Positions 15,769 through 26,126 are shown, counted from the first letter of the stretch. The stretch is 36,849 nt of DNA from Gammaproteobacteria bacterium (GCA_014239255.1 JAAZZE010000019.1:1-36849); one strand, 5' to 3'. Translations and numbers: made by a program. The notes: generated by a model not told the origin, from the sequence alone.

Positions 15769-17016
15769 CTATTCATAACGTAATGCCTGGGCGGGCTCAG
15801 TGCGGGCAGCTCGCCAGGCCGGGTAAATAGTAGCCACCAAGCTGATCAAAAACGATGCCGCCGTTATCGTCGCAACATCGGGCCAACGCAATTCGGCTGG
15901 AAAGTTGCTGATGACATAGACGCTGGCAGGAAAAAACTCAATATTAAACAATTCCTCTATCCAGGGAACCAAACTTTCAATATTTAAAGCAGTCAGCACG
16001 CCACACACTGCGCCGACCAGAGTTCCGACGAGCCCTATCACTACCCCCTGTACGACGAAAATGCCCATGACCTGAAATGGGGGTAACCCAAGCGTTCTCA
16101 GTATTGCAACATCCGCCTGCTTGTCCGTAACAACCATTACCAGGGTCGAGACAATGTTAAATGCGGCCACGGTAATAATTAGCAACAAGATTATAAACAT
16201 CACACGCCGTTCGATTTTCAAAGCAGTGAAAAAATTGGCGTGTTCTCGAGTCCAGTCGCTGAGCCTCAGACCTGGCCCAAGTTTCCGACCCAGGGCCCTT
16301 CCAATTTTAGGAGCGTGGTAGAGATCTTCCAATTGAAGTCGGATTCCACTGACCCCATCAGCCGATTCCAACAGAGTCGCTGCATCGTCCATGTGGATAA
16401 TAGCCAAACCTGAATCGTACTCATACATATCCATCTCAAAGATGGCGCCTACAGTAAAGCGCTTCATTCGCGGCAAAAGGCCTGCCGGGGTTATTCTGCC
16501 CTTTGGTGCGATCAACGTAACGCGGTCACCAACCGTTGCGCTCAGTGCCCGGGCCAATTCAGAGCCAAGTATTATCTGCCACCCGCCGGCCACAAGAGAG
16601 TCCCAAGACCCACCCTGGACATGTTGCATGAGCGTTGACACGGTTCTTTCGTTCGCAGGTAGCACGCCACGCACCAGCACCCCGGTGACGGCATTGCCTC
16701 GGGTGAGAAGTCCTTGCCCCAAGATATAAGGCGCTGCCGCACTAACGCCCTGCTCTTCCAGCGCAGTTTTAGCCAGGCCTTCCCAATCGCTAAGCCAGCC
16801 TCGACTCGAGCTGATGGTTACATGAGTGGCGACGCTTAAAATCCGTCCCCGCAATTCCCGCTCGAAACCATTCATGATCGACAGCACGGTAATCAGCGCC
16901 CATACACCAACCGTAATCCCTAGGATTGAAACGCCGGAGATAAAAGAAACAAAATGGTTACGCCGCTTGGCACGCGTATAACGCAACCCAATAAACAGCG
17001 CTAAGGGGCGAATCAT
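15769..17016 (-). CDS. Lipoprotein-releasing ABC transporter permease, LolC/LolE family
   Basis: 415 residues. LolC/LolE proteins, with the ATPase LolD, extract outer-membrane lipoproteins from the inner membrane and pass them to LolA. The N-terminal FIGLRYTRAKRRNHFVSFISGVSILGI..G is diagnostic, followed by the first helix. Then comes a large periplasmic domain (about residues 50-265) and three C-terminal FtsX-type helices: MFIILLLIITVAAFNIVSTLVM, the FVVQGVVIGLVGTLVGAVCG region and ISLVATIYPAWRAARTEPAQALRYE. It starts 28 bases after lysS, so it is probably co-transcribed. lolD, which normally follows directly, is absent. Whether it acts as LolC, LolE or a hybrid LolF cannot be decided. Confidence 0.93.
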   Translation of the reverse strand: MIRPLALFIGLRYTRAKRRNHFVSFISGVSILGITVGVWALITVLSIMNGFERELRGRILSVATHVTISSSRGWLSDWEGLAKTALEEQGVSAAAPYILGQGLLTRGNAVTGVLVRGVLPANERTVSTLMQHVQGGSWDSLVAGGWQIILGSELARALSATVGDRVTLIAPKGRITPAGLLPRMKRFTVGAIFEMDMYEYDSGLAIIHMDDAATLLESADGVSGIRLQLEDLYHAPKIGRALGRKLGPGLRLSDWTREHANFFTALKIERRVMFIILLLIITVAAFNIVSTLVMVVTDKQADVAILRTLGLPPFQVMGIFVVQGVVIGLVGTLVGAVCGVLTALNIESLVPWIEELFNIEFFPASVYVISNFPAELRWPDVATITAASFLISLVATIYPAWRAARTEPAQALRYE

Positions 17017-17043
17017 AATGACACCAGAGGGGTTAAAAACCGA

Positions 17044-18540
17044 TCACTCGGCCTGTTCTGGGCGCATATGGGGAAACAAAAGCACATCCCGAATCGAGGG
17101 GCTGTCAGTAAGAATCATCACGTAGCGATCAACACCCAGCCCGCCACCCGCATTCGGAGGCAAGCCATGTTCCAGTGCATTGATGTAGTCGGCGTCAAAG
17201 AACATCGCTTCGGCATCCCCAGAGGCTTTCGACCGTGCCTGCTCGCTAAATCGGGCCGCCTGATCTTCTGGATCATTAAGCTCAGAGAAACCGTTAGCCA
17301 ACTCACGCCCTGCGGCAAAAAGCTCAAACCGGTCTGTCAGCTCAGGATTGGATTCCTGGCGCCGGGATAGCGGCGAGACCTCTGCGGGATAACCTGTGAT
17401 AAAAGTCGGTGCAATCAAGTTGCCCTCGACTGTTTCCTCAAAAAGATCTAGCAGTAGCCGGCCTGCAGATTTACTGGCGTCAAGCTCAAGACCCACACGT
17501 TGGCCGCAACGCGCCAGGGCTTGTGAATCCGCGCAATCGGCCTCAGACAGGCCAGAGTTGTATTTACAAACAGCCGCCGACATCGATAGTCTTGTAAAGG
17601 GAGCACCGAAGTCAATGGCACTTCCCTGGTAGGTTAAGCATGAGTTGCCGGCTACTTCGACAGCAACCTCACGCAACATTTCTTCTGTGAGATCCATGTA
17701 GTCATTAAAATCGACGTAAGCTTCGTTGTATTCCAACATAGTGAATTCAGGGTTATGCTGGGTACTTAAACCTTCGTTGCGAAAATTTCTATTCAGTTCG
17801 TAAACCCGTTCAAATCCGCCAACCAGACATCGTTTAATGTAAAGCTCCTGGGCAACTCGAAGGTACAGATCCACATCGAGAGCGTGGTGATGGGTGACGA
17901 AAGGCCGGGCATTAGCGCCGCCAGGTATTGGTTGCATAATTGGTGATTCGATCTCAAGGTATCCTCGTCGATCGAGAAAGGCGCGAAGCGCCGTTACGGT
18001 AGCCGCTCGCTTTCGGAACACCTCTTTTGATCCTTGACTGACTAGGAGGTCCACATAGCGGTGGCGGTAGCGTGCCTCAATATCGGTCAGGCCGTGATAC
18101 TTCTCGGGCAATGGACGAAGCGCCTTAACCAGCAGGCGCAACGAGTCGATGTTGACTGTTAGTTCACCGGTACGGGTTCTAAAGAGGGTCCCCTCAATCC
18201 CAACGATATCGCCCAGATCCAGCTTTTTGAAAAGCTGGTTATAGACTCCCTCCGGCAAGCGATCACGTTGGGCGTAGATCTGGATGTCACCAGACTCATC
18301 GCGGATGTTGGCGAAACTAGCCTTACCCATTATCCGACGCGTCATCAAGCGCCCGGCGATACTTACTTCTACAGTAGCCTCCTCGAGTGTCTCACCATCT
18401 GCATCCGCATAGGCTGCACATATCGCGCCAGAGTCATGACTACGTCGGAAGTCGTTCGGGAAGGCCTCCCCGGTGCCCCGTAGCGCATCAAGTTTTGCCC
18501 TGCGCTGGGTGATTTGTTCATTTTCGTCATTTTTACTCAT
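17044..18540 (-). CDS. lysS: Lysyl-tRNA synthetase, class II
   Basis: 498 residues, standard length. It charges tRNA-Lys using ATP. An N-terminal OB-fold anticodon-binding domain (VSIAGRLMTRRIMGKASFANIRD) is followed by the class II catalytic core. Motif 1 lies around FLDRRGYLEIESP, motif 2 is FRNEGLSTQHNPEFTMLEYNEAY and motif 3 is GGGLGVDRYVMILTDSPSIRDVLLFP. It starts 16 bases after the prfB stop, the same prfB-lysS pairing as in Escherichia coli. Confidence 0.97.
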   Translation of the reverse strand: MSKNDENEQITQRRAKLDALRGTGEAFPNDFRRSHDSGAICAAYADADGETLEEATVEVSIAGRLMTRRIMGKASFANIRDESGDIQIYAQRDRLPEGVYNQLFKKLDLGDIVGIEGTLFRTRTGELTVNIDSLRLLVKALRPLPEKYHGLTDIEARYRHRYVDLLVSQGSKEVFRKRAATVTALRAFLDRRGYLEIESPIMQPIPGGANARPFVTHHHALDVDLYLRVAQELYIKRCLVGGFERVYELNRNFRNEGLSTQHNPEFTMLEYNEAYVDFNDYMDLTEEMLREVAVEVAGNSCLTYQGSAIDFGAPFTRLSMSAAVCKYNSGLSEADCADSQALARCGQRVGLELDASKSAGRLLLDLFEETVEGNLIAPTFITGYPAEVSPLSRRQESNPELTDRFELFAAGRELANGFSELNDPEDQAARFSEQARSKASGDAEAMFFDADYINALEHGLPPNAGGGLGVDRYVMILTDSPSIRDVLLFPHMRPEQAE

Positions 18541-18555
18541 GAGTTATGCGACCCT

Positions 18556-19654
18556 TTAAAGGCCAGCTTTCAAACTGGCCTCGATAAACACGCCAAGTCC
18601 ACCATCGAGTACTGCCTGGGTGTTACCTGTCTCAACACCGGTACGCAAATCTTTTATTCGCGACTGATCCAGCACGTAAGAACGTATCTGACTGCCCCAT
18701 CCAATATCCGCCTTCGAATCCTCGAGTTCCTGTTGCTGCTGGCGCTTCTCCCTAACTTGTGCGTCGTACAAGCGGGCTCTAAGCATATTCATCGCCTCAG
18801 CGCGATTCCGGTGCTGTGAGCGGTCATTTTGACACTGTACGACGATTCCTGTCGGAAGATGGGTAATTCGTACCGCCGAATCGGTTCGGTTGACATGCTG
18901 CCCCCCAGCACCACTTGCGCGGTAGGTGTCCACACGAAGGTCACCAGGATTGACCTCCACCTCGATACTATCGTCTATCTCTGGATAAACGAATACGGAG
19001 GCAAAAGACGTATGCCGACGATTTCCCGAATCAAATGGAGATTTTCGCACCAAGCGGTGGACCCCAGTCTCCGTGCGCAATTTTCCAAAAGCATACTCTC
19101 CTTGAATATGAACTGTGGCGCTCTTGATTCCCGCTACTTCACCACCCGAGCGTTCGACTAATTCCGCAGCCAAGTGTTCGCTTTCCGCCCACCGCAGATA
19201 CATTCGCAACAGCATCTCGGCCCAATCTTGGGCTTCGGTCCCGCCGGAACCCGCCTGAATGTCCAAAAATGCACTCGCTGAGTCCAACTCTCCAGAGAAC
19301 ATTCTGAGGAATTCAAGTTTTTCGAGTTGTGTCTCAATCTGTAAGGAATCCACCTCAATCCCTTCAATTGACTCAGCATCTCCTTCCTCTAGAGCGAGTT
19401 CAAGGAGTTCGCGAGCGTCTTGGGCTCGTAGATCTAGGCTATCTAACAGTGTGACTGTGGCCTCAAGGCTGGCACGTTCCTGCCCAAGTTTCTGGGCCTC
19501 CTGGGGGGTATTCCAGACGTCCGGGTCTTCGAGACGGAGCAATACCTCTTCCAAGCGTTCTTTACGCCCCTCGTAGTCAAAGATACCCCCTAAGTGCGCC
19601 GATCCGTATCAACATCTGCTTAAGGCGGGTCTTCAGTTCGCCGACTTCTACCAT
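18556..19654 (-). CDS. prfB: Peptide chain release factor 2, with programmed +1 frameshift
   Basis: RF2 recognises UAA and UGA and releases the finished peptide. The gene is in two frames. An ATG at 19654 opens 25 codons ([25 protein letters not shown]) ending at an in-frame TGA at 19579-19577. The sequence there, CTTAGGGGGTATCTTTGAC, is the classical autoregulatory site: internal Shine-Dalgarno AGGGGG, slippery CTT, then UGA-C. Skipping one base moves the ribosome into the frame starting GAC at 19578, which runs 340 residues to 18556. The product is 365 residues, the same as Escherichia coli RF2. The codon-recognition SPF tripeptide ([13 protein letters not shown]) and catalytic GGQ ([15 protein letters not shown]) are present. 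Low RF2 lets the ribosome pause and shift, so the protein controls its own synthesis. It leads the prfB-lysS-lolC/E operon. Confidence 0.97.
19576..19594 (-). promoter_or_regulatory. RF2 programmed +1 frameshift signal
   Basis: On the minus strand CTTAGGGGGTATCTTTGAC contains the stimulatory Shine-Dalgarno-like AGGGGG three bases before the CTT-TGA-C shift site. The spacing equals the known RF2 element. Confidence 0.95.
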
Positions 19655-19867
19655 TCGCTATGACCGATTAAAACTATTTTAGAATCCGAAGGATACCGGA
19701 ATTAGAGTGGTAGGTAATAATTTTGGTTGGTCTATCCCATTCTTGCCAACCCTCTATCCACGCCGGCCCTACTTGAGGATAGTTCAAAAGTTGCCGGGGA
19801 ATGCTGTTTACGCGACAATCCAAACCCTTCCTAAGCGTCTCACCCCCCGACTTGAGCACCACGACCT

Positions 19868-21436
19868 ATGATCATCGGCATACCCTCTGAGAGCGCGCTG
19901 GGTGAAAGACGTGTAGCTATAGCCCCAGCAACAATCCCTAGAATCATTGGGCTCGGTTTTAAGATTCAGATCCAAAGCGGCGCCGGGGAAGCTGCTGGTT
20001 TTCCCGATGGCGAATATCTTGCTGGCGGTGCGACGATAGCTGGATCCAAAGAGATGCTTTGGGACACCAGCGATATCATTGTAAAGATCCGAGCGCCAGC
20101 ACACACATCCTTACCCCAGGCGCCGGCCGAAACCTCTCTTCTCAATGATGGCAAAACTCTCATCTGCCTCATTGGACCCGGGCAAAACCCTCTTTTACTT
20201 GAGATCCTTTCCGGCGCGGGTGTAACGACCCTGGCAATGGATGCTGTGCCTCGGATCTCCCGCGCACAGAAACTAGATACTTTGAGTTCCATGGCCAACA
20301 TCGCCGGCTATCGCGCTGTGATCGAGGCCGCCAATCATTTTGGCCGTTTTTTCACCGGCCAAATCACGGCTGCAGGAAAAATTCCACCGGCCAAGGTACT
20401 GGTCATTGGTGCCGGCGTTGCAGGGCTTGCCGCAATTGGCGCTGCAAGCGCCATGGGTGCGATCGTGCGGGCCTTCGACACCCGTCCAGAGGCTAAAGAA
20501 CAAGTTGAGAGCATGGGAGCCGAGTTCCTAATGCTTGACTTTGACGAAGATGGCTCCGGCCAAGGCGGTTACGCCAAAATTATGAGCGAGGAATTTATCG
20601 CAGCTGAAATGCAACTTTTCGCCGACCAGGCACAAGAGGTCGACATCATTATCACGACCGCGCTCATTCCGGGAAAGCCCGCGCCCAAATTAATTGTTGC
20701 TGCCACCGCCCGTTCTATGAAGTTCGGGAGCGTAATTGTCGATCTTGCAGCTGAGCAAGGTGGCAACTGTGAACTGACTCGACCGGGCGAAGCAGTACTG
20801 ATCGATGGCATTACGATCATTGGCTATACCGACCTGCCCAGTCGCATGGCAGCACAGTCAAGTCTGCTCTATGGCAACAACGTGGCTCACCTGCTGACGG
20901 ATCTTTGCCCGATAAAAGATGGCCAGATCAACGTCGACATGGATGATGAGGTTATTCGCGGGATGACGGTGGTAAAAGATGCCAAGATTACCTGGCCGCC
21001 CCCAGCCCCGCGTCTTTCTGCCGTGCCGAAAACGCAGCCTGCAAACCTCACTGAAACTTCCGTCCATCTGGAAAGTACAACCAAAAAATCAACAGCGGTG
21101 ACCTTGATTACATTAGCCAGTGTCATCGGGCTTATTCTGGGTCTAGGTATGGTTGCCCCACCCTCATTCATGGGGCATTTCACCGTCTTTGTGCTTGCCA
21201 TATTTGTTGGCTGGCAGGTAGTCTGGAACGTAACGCCGGCATTGCACACCCCACTGATGAGTGTCACCAATGCCATCAGCGGAATAATCGTTATTGGCGC
21301 TTTACTGCAGATGGGTTCCAACTCGCGGGTTGTCATGGTGCTGGCCGCGCTTGCGCTTTTGGTCGCCAGCATCAATGTTTTCGGTGGCTTTTGGGTCACC
21401 CAACGTATGCTGCGGATGTTTCGTAGGGAATCGTAA
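19868..21436 (+). CDS. pntA: NAD(P) transhydrogenase subunit alpha
   Basis: 522 residues, the long alpha form that carries both the NAD(H)-binding domain I and the first membrane helices. With PntB it uses the proton gradient to reduce NADP+ with NADH. Domain [25 protein letters not shown] at the start, and the Rossmann motif [22 protein letters not shown] at about residues 177-198, followed by RAFDTRPE. A low-complexity linker leads to four C-terminal helices from about residue 405, including [27 protein letters not shown]. Its stop shares a base with the pntB start (TAATG). The ATG lies 213 bases from the divergent prfB, so the promoter is in that gap. Confidence 0.96.
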   Translation: MIIGIPSESALGERRVAIAPATIPRIIGLGFKIQIQSGAGEAAGFPDGEYLAGGATIAGSKEMLWDTSDIIVKIRAPAHTSLPQAPAETSLLNDGKTLICLIGPGQNPLLLEILSGAGVTTLAMDAVPRISRAQKLDTLSSMANIAGYRAVIEAANHFGRFFTGQITAAGKIPPAKVLVIGAGVAGLAAIGAASAMGAIVRAFDTRPEAKEQVESMGAEFLMLDFDEDGSGQGGYAKIMSEEFIAAEMQLFADQAQEVDIIITTALIPGKPAPKLIVAATARSMKFGSVIVDLAAEQGGNCELTRPGEAVLIDGITIIGYTDLPSRMAAQSSLLYGNNVAHLLTDLCPIKDGQINVDMDDEVIRGMTVVKDAKITWPPPAPRLSAVPKTQPANLTETSVHLESTTKKSTAVTLITLASVIGLILGLGMVAPPSFMGHFTVFVLAIFVGWQVVWNVTPALHTPLMSVTNAISGIIVIGALLQMGSNSRVVMVLAALALLVASINVFGGFWVTQRMLRMFRRES

Positions 21437-22824
21437 TGTCAAGTGGGATAATTTCTGCGGCCTACATAGCCGCCTCAATCCTCTTCATCCTGAGTCTTGG
21501 GGGTCTTAGCAACCAAGAGAGTGCGCAACGTGGCAATCTTTTCGGAATTGCCGGAATGACTCTTGCCATCAGCGCGACACTAATTGGCGGTACTCCGATT
21601 AGTTATACCCTAGTGATAGCGTTGATGGCTGTTGGTGGCGCAGCCGGAGGGTTCGTTGCGGCTCGGGTAGAAATGACAGCCATGCCCCAGTTGGTCGCAA
21701 TGCTGCATAGCTTCGTCGGCCTGGCTGCTGTACTGGTCGGTTTTGCCTCCTATCTTGACCCGGCTGGCCACTTCGTTGGAGTCGAAAAGGCCATTCATGA
21801 TGTCGAGATCTTTATTGGCATCCTGATCGGGGCGATAACCTTCACCGGTTCGGTCGCAGCATTTGGCAAACTTCAGGGAATCCTGGCCAGTCGAGCAGTG
21901 CTCCTTCCTGGACGCCATATATTAAACCTGGCCGTTGCAGCGGCTTGCGCATGGTTGGGATATTGTTTCGTCGGAGCGGACTCGATTAATGCCGGAATCT
22001 GGCCTCTACTGGCAATGACGGCTCTGGCGCTGATTTTTGGCATCCACATGGTGTTGGCCATTGGTGGTGCCGACATGCCTGTCGTTATCTCCATGCTGAA
22101 CAGCTATTCGGGTTGGGCCGCGGCCGCAACTGGGTTCATGCTGGCCAATGATCTTCTCATTGTCACCGGCGCCCTAGTGGGCAGCAGCGGAGCGATCTTA
22201 AGTTACATTATGTGTCGTGCAATGAACCGTCGGTTTATTTCAGTAATTCTGGGCGGTTTTGGAACACCCAAAACAAGCAGCGGTGCCATAGAGACTGACG
22301 GAGAGGCGGTAGCAGTATCAGCGAGTGAAACGGCTGAATTACTCACCTCGGCCAAGTCCGTGGTCATCGTACCCGGCTACGGAATGGCCGTTGCCCACGC
22401 CCAGCACCCAGTGTCCGAACTGGTAGACGCACTCAAAACCTGTGGCGTGACCACTCGATTTGCAATTCATCCGGTTGCGGGGCGCATGCCCGGCCATATG
22501 AATGTCCTTCTGGCTGAGGCTAAAGTACCCTATGACAGCGTTCTCGAAATGGATGAAATTAATGGGGATTTTCCGACCACAGACGTTGTGCTGGTTATCG
22601 GAGCCAACGATATTGTGAACCCTGCTGCCCAGGAAGTCCCTGACAGTCCAATCGCCGGGATGCCGGTTCTGGAGGTTTGGAAGGCATCAACCACGATCGT
22701 ACTTAAGCGAAGCATGGCCACAGGCTATGCCGGCGTTGACAACCCGTTGTTCTACCGGGAAAACACGCGGATGCTCTTTGGTGATGCCAAACAAAGCATA
22801 AGCGAAGTGCTCAACTCGCTTTAG
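21436..22824 (+). CDS. pntB: NAD(P) transhydrogenase subunit beta
   Basis: 462 residues. The N-terminal two thirds is the proton channel domain II, with about nine helices ([44 protein letters not shown]). The C-terminal part, from about residue 285, is the NADP(H)-binding domain [56 protein letters not shown] and [13 protein letters not shown]. It is one operon with pntA, with a one-base overlap. Its last four bases overlap the end of the convergent sulfurtransferase gene. Confidence 0.97.
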   Translation: MSSGIISAAYIAASILFILSLGGLSNQESAQRGNLFGIAGMTLAISATLIGGTPISYTLVIALMAVGGAAGGFVAARVEMTAMPQLVAMLHSFVGLAAVLVGFASYLDPAGHFVGVEKAIHDVEIFIGILIGAITFTGSVAAFGKLQGILASRAVLLPGRHILNLAVAAACAWLGYCFVGADSINAGIWPLLAMTALALIFGIHMVLAIGGADMPVVISMLNSYSGWAAAATGFMLANDLLIVTGALVGSSGAILSYIMCRAMNRRFISVILGGFGTPKTSSGAIETDGEAVAVSASETAELLTSAKSVVIVPGYGMAVAHAQHPVSELVDALKTCGVTTRFAIHPVAGRMPGHMNVLLAEAKVPYDSVLEMDEINGDFPTTDVVLVIGANDIVNPAAQEVPDSPIAGMPVLEVWKASTTIVLKRSMATGYAGVDNPLFYRENTRMLFGDAKQSISEVLNSL

Positions 22825-23681
22825 ATCGTAACGGTTTGAATGGGTCGGCTGGAATCCAGTATCCAGTCACTCCAAGACCCGGCATACAGGCGCGAGCCTT
22901 CAAGGCCGCAATATTCCATGGCAAAAAGATTATGGCAGGCGGTAACCCCGGACCCGCAACTGTGAATAACCCGGCTGGACTGAACACCCTCAATGAGGTG
23001 TTTGAACTCAGTTTCGAGTTGATCGGGTGGCTTAAACAAGCCCCCCGACAGGTTTTTCACGAAATGTCGGTTAATGGCGCCCGGAATGCAACCGGCCTTT
23101 TTATCCAGCGACTCTTTCTCACCTCGGTACCGTTCGGGCTCGCGAGCATCAACAATCAAGGTCTTTTCGCTATTTAGGTGGGCAAGGACATAGTCGGCAT
23201 CGACATATCGCCCGTGATCAAACAACCCGACAAATTCTGTGGGCTCGGCAACCACGGAATCATCCCCGGTCTCAACGGGTAGGCCAAGGCGAATCCATTC
23301 GGCAAAACCCCCGTCGAGAAGACAGATGTCCTCAAGACCTGCCCACGACAACATCCACCAAAGACGCGCTGCGAACATGCCATGACCAGCATCGTAGGCA
23401 ACTATCAGCTTGTTAGAGCTTAAACCCAGATGAGACACCTTTTTGAGCCACATATCAGGAGATGGAAGTGGGTGGCGGGCGGTATCGGCTCCAATCTTTC
23501 CTGAAAGGTCTTCCTCAAGGTCGATATATTTCGCCCCGGGAATACTCCGACCCTTAAACGCAGCCCGACCGGCATTTGAATCGTTCAAGGCAAAACGACA
23601 ATCAAAGATCTGTACCGATCCGTCCAAATTTCGACGATGCAACTCTTTGGCACTGATCAGAGACGCCTTCATTGAGACCAC
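22821..23681 (-). CDS. sseA: 3-mercaptopyruvate sulfurtransferase, two rhodanese domains
   Basis: 286 residues from the GTG at 23681, or 283 from the ATG at 23672, which is equally likely. An inactive N-terminal rhodanese domain ([33 protein letters not shown]) and an active C-terminal one ([14 protein letters not shown]). The active loop is [12 protein letters not shown] with catalytic Cys242. CGSGVT is the loop of mercaptopyruvate rather than thiosulfate sulfurtransferases, whose loops carry basic residues. The enzyme moves sulfur from mercaptopyruvate to a thiol or cyanide acceptor. It is convergent with pntB and overlaps it by four bases, so no separate terminator fits between them. Confidence 0.9.
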   Translation of the reverse strand: MVSMKASLISAKELHRRNLDGSVQIFDCRFALNDSNAGRAAFKGRSIPGAKYIDLEEDLSGKIGADTARHPLPSPDMWLKKVSHLGLSSNKLIVAYDAGHGMFAARLWWMLSWAGLEDICLLDGGFAEWIRLGLPVETGDDSVVAEPTEFVGLFDHGRYVDADYVLAHLNSEKTLIVDAREPERYRGEKESLDKKAGCIPGAINRHFVKNLSGGLFKPPDQLETEFKHLIEGVQSSRVIHSCGSGVTACHNLFAMEYCGLEGSRLYAGSWSDWILDSSRPIQTVTI

Positions 23682-23708
23682 TCGTTAAAATAAGGGGCAG
23701 GAGTTATT

Positions 23709-23843
23709 ATCGATCGTTTCATCAAGGCGCCGCAAGCACCCGAATACGAACCCCCTAGATCCCCAAGAAAGTCCAACGGCGACGCATTAGTTGGAATGGC
23801 TCGGGACGCAATGGAGGATAGATTAAAAGCTGCCCAAGGGTAA
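23709..23843 (+). CDS. Possible small ORF with a non-AUG start
   Basis: A 45-codon open frame reads [20 protein letters not shown] then [20 protein letters not shown] and AQG before TAA. The composition looks protein-like (acidic/basic helix at the end), and CAGGAG stands 5-6 bases before ATT/ATC codons that could serve as rare starts. The only in-frame ATG codons are near its 3' end (from 23796). The stop codon abuts the encoded CCA end of the opposite-strand tRNA-Ser. It may be a real small gene, a decayed 3' end, or chance. Confidence 0.25.
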   Translation: MDRFIKAPQAPEYEPPRSPRKSNGDALVGMARDAMEDRLKAAQG

Positions 23844-23931
23844 TGGCGGAGAGGGAGGGATTCGAACCCCCGGAACTTTTCAGTTCAACGGTTTTCAAGA
23901 CCGCCGCATTCGACCACTCTGCCACCTCTCC
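23844..23931 (-). tRNA. tRNA-Ser (anticodon UGA)
   Basis: On the minus strand the 88-base gene has a 7-bp acceptor stem (GGAGAGG/CCTCTCC), discriminator G and an encoded CCA. The D arm is GCAGAGTGGTCGAATGC, and the anticodon stem-loop GCGGT-CTTGAAA-ACCGT reads UCA with anticodon TGA. There is the long variable arm of serine tRNAs (GAAC/GTTC) and a TTCGAAT T-loop. It sits upstream of the YccA-like gene, as serT sits next to yccA in Escherichia coli. Confidence 0.97.
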
Positions 23932-24032
23932 GTGGAGTCGGCCAAAGACAGACCGAAACCGATATTGTTGTTAATTATAAGGTTTTGAGCGCACTAACCC
24001 CAAGCGTTGACACGGCAGTGGATCTTGACTTC

Positions 24033-24041
24033 TGGCATAAT
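24033..24041 (+). promoter_or_regulatory. Possible extended -10 promoter for the YccA-like gene
   Basis: TGGCATAAT fits the extended -10 pattern (TG-N-TATAAT). A TTGACA at 24007 is too far upstream (23-base spacer) for a normal -35, so the call is weak. Confidence 0.3.
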
Positions 24042-24082
24042 TACCCCAGATAAAAGTTGTACTTTTTATTCCAACCGAACTT

Positions 24083-24775
24083 ATGGAGAGCCTTCGCACG
24101 ATGATCAACCGTCAAACCCTTAGCGCGACCCGCCCTGCCGTACAAGGCGTGGAATTCAACAAAGTCCTCAGGAACACCTATGCTCTACTGTCAGCAACGT
24201 TGCTCTTCAGTGGGGCAACGGCCGGCTTATCCATGATGATGCAATGGCCGCACCCAGGACTGGTTATCACACTCATCGGCTACTTTGGACTGATGTTTGC
24301 GGCAAGGCATTTTCGCAACTCTGCTCTGGGCCTGGTCTTTGTCTTCGCCCTGACCGGCTTCATGGGTCTAACCCTAGGCCCGATCATCAGCCTGTACGTT
24401 AATTCAATACCCAACGGCGACCAACTTGTGATGACCGCTCTTGCGGGCACCGGCCTGATATTTGTAGGGTTGTCCGCATATGCACTAACCTCCCGAAAGG
24501 ATTTCAGCTTCTTAGGCGGAATGCTATTTGCCGGTATTCTGGTTGCCTTTCTGGCGGGCCTTGGGGCCGTGATTTTCAGTATTCCAGCGCTCTCGCTGGC
24601 CGTCTCGGCGATGTTTATTCTGCTGATGAGCGGCCTGATTCTCTACCAGACAAGCGCAATCATCCATGGCGGCGAAACTAACTACATCATGGCTACGATC
24701 ACGCTGTACGTATCGATCTACAACCTGTTTTTGAGCCTGCTGCACATTCTTGGGATATTTGGCGGCGACGACTGA
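24083..24775 (+). CDS. Bax inhibitor-1/YccA family membrane protein
   Basis: 230 residues (224 if the second ATG, at 24101, is used; GGAGAG lies upstream of that one and no ribosome site precedes the first). Seven hydrophobic helices follow VEFNKVLRNTYALLSATLLFSG, the hallmark KVLRNTY opening of YccA proteins. The helices include GLMFAARHFRNSALGLVFVFALTGFMGLTLGPI, and the last ends in YNLFLSLLHILGIFGGDD, matching the conserved C-terminal NLFLSLLxILG. In Escherichia coli YccA binds and modulates the FtsH protease; the broader family are pH-sensitive calcium leak channels. It ends just before a strong terminator. Confidence 0.9.
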   Translation: MESLRTMINRQTLSATRPAVQGVEFNKVLRNTYALLSATLLFSGATAGLSMMMQWPHPGLVITLIGYFGLMFAARHFRNSALGLVFVFALTGFMGLTLGPIISLYVNSIPNGDQLVMTALAGTGLIFVGLSAYALTSRKDFSFLGGMLFAGILVAFLAGLGAVIFSIPALSLAVSAMFILLMSGLILYQTSAIIHGGETNYIMATITLYVSIYNLFLSLLHILGIFGGDD

Positions 24776-24797
24776 TTCTGGCCCCAAGTGTTGCATT

Positions 24798-24825
24798 AAA
24801 GCCCCGGTACCTGCCGGGGCTTTTT
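24798..24825. terminator. Bidirectional Rho-independent terminator between the YccA-like gene and serS
   Basis: A perfect 10-bp stem (AAAGCCCCGG/CCGGGGCTTT) with a TACCTG loop and a run of five T on the plus strand. On the minus strand it is followed by TTTAAT, so it can also end the serS transcript, whose stop codon is two bases away. Confidence 0.9.
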
Positions 24826-24826
24826 G

Positions 24827-26104
24827 TTAAGGAGCGATGCTCTCGAGCCCACCCATGTAAGGTCTTAGAGCATTAGGAATTCGGACCGCTCCCGATTCAT
24901 CCTGGTAGTTTTCAATAATCGCTACCAGCGTCCGCCCCACCGCTAATGCTGAACCATTTAGAGTGTGTACCAATTCCGGCTTACCGGAAGCGGCATTACG
25001 CCAGCGGGCCTGCATTCGTCGTGCCTGAAAAGCTTCAAAGTTACTACAGGACGATATCTCACGATAACACTGTTGCCCTGGAAGCCACACCTCAAGGTCG
25101 TAGGTCTTGGCGGCCGAAAATCCCAGATCGCCACTGCACAAAGTTACGACGCGATACGGTAATTCAAGCCTTTGAAGAATAACTTCAGCGTGTCCGGTCA
25201 ACTCCTCCAGTGCATCCCAGGATTTATCAGGCTCTACTACCTGGACCAGTTCTACTTTCTCGAACTGATGCTGGCGAATCATTCCCCGGGTGTCCTTGCC
25301 ATAAGACCCGGCTTCACGCCGAAAACATGGCGTATGACAGACGCGCCTGACTGGCAATTCTTCTGCGTTGAGGATACCCCCGGCAAAAAGATTAGTCACC
25401 GGCACTTCGGCGGTAGGGATCAAGTAGTAAGGCGGATCTCCCACCGTCATGAATTGATCATCGGCAAATTTAGGCAATTGTCCTGTGCCGAAAAGCGATT
25501 CTGCATTGACCAGGTAGGGAACGTAGGTCTCCTCATACCCGTGTTCAAGGGTATGTACATCGAACATGAACTGAATAAGCGCCCGGTGCATTCGAGCAAT
25601 CCCATTTGTTAGGACCACAAATCGACTTCCAGTCAAGCGTGTCGCAGATTCGAAATCCATCATTCCAAGGCCGGTACCCAAGCTGACGTGGTCCAGCGGC
25701 TCAAATGTTAAAGCCGTCGGCGCGCCCCAACGCCTTTGTTCAATGTTGTCCGCCTCGCTGTCGCCAGAGGGAACGCTGACATGTGGGATATTCGGAATCT
25801 CTCGAACAATATGATCTAACGAACGGCGCACCTCCTCAAGGCTTGACTCAACCTTGGCGATCGCCTCTCCAAGCCCGGCCGTCTGCGCGATAAGTTCGAC
25901 GGCATCAGCGCCAGAGGCTTTCACTCGCCCGATCTCCTTAGCCGAACGATTCCGCTCAGCTTGAAGTTCCTGCTGCCGGGTCTGAAGAGACTTTCTTCGG
26001 TTTTCGAGTTCAATAAATTCCTGTACGTCGAGAGTGAACCCCCGCGGTATCAGAGAGTTAGCCACCCCTTCCGGATCATTACGCAAAAGTTGTGTGTCGA
26101 GCAT
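24827..26104 (-). CDS. serS: Seryl-tRNA synthetase
   Basis: 425 residues from the ATG at 26104. A longer frame to 26185 adds 27 residues of cysteine-rich sequence not found in the family. The N-terminus is the long antiparallel coiled-coil arm that grips the tRNA variable arm ([30 protein letters not shown]). The class II core follows: [14 protein letters not shown], motif 2 [33 protein letters not shown], and motif 3 [34 protein letters not shown]. It is the last gene of the ftsK-lolA-crcB-serS series, 22 bases after crcB. Confidence 0.97.
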   Translation of the reverse strand: MLDTQLLRNDPEGVANSLIPRGFTLDVQEFIELENRRKSLQTRQQELQAERNRSAKEIGRVKASGADAVELIAQTAGLGEAIAKVESSLEEVRRSLDHIVREIPNIPHVSVPSGDSEADNIEQRRWGAPTALTFEPLDHVSLGTGLGMMDFESATRLTGSRFVVLTNGIARMHRALIQFMFDVHTLEHGYEETYVPYLVNAESLFGTGQLPKFADDQFMTVGDPPYYLIPTAEVPVTNLFAGGILNAEELPVRRVCHTPCFRREAGSYGKDTRGMIRQHQFEKVELVQVVEPDKSWDALEELTGHAEVILQRLELPYRVVTLCSGDLGFSAAKTYDLEVWLPGQQCYREISSCSNFEAFQARRMQARWRNAASGKPELVHTLNGSALAVGRTLVAIIENYQDESGAVRIPNALRPYMGGLESIAP

Positions 26105-26126
26105 TCTATTCCTTACTATTTGCTGT

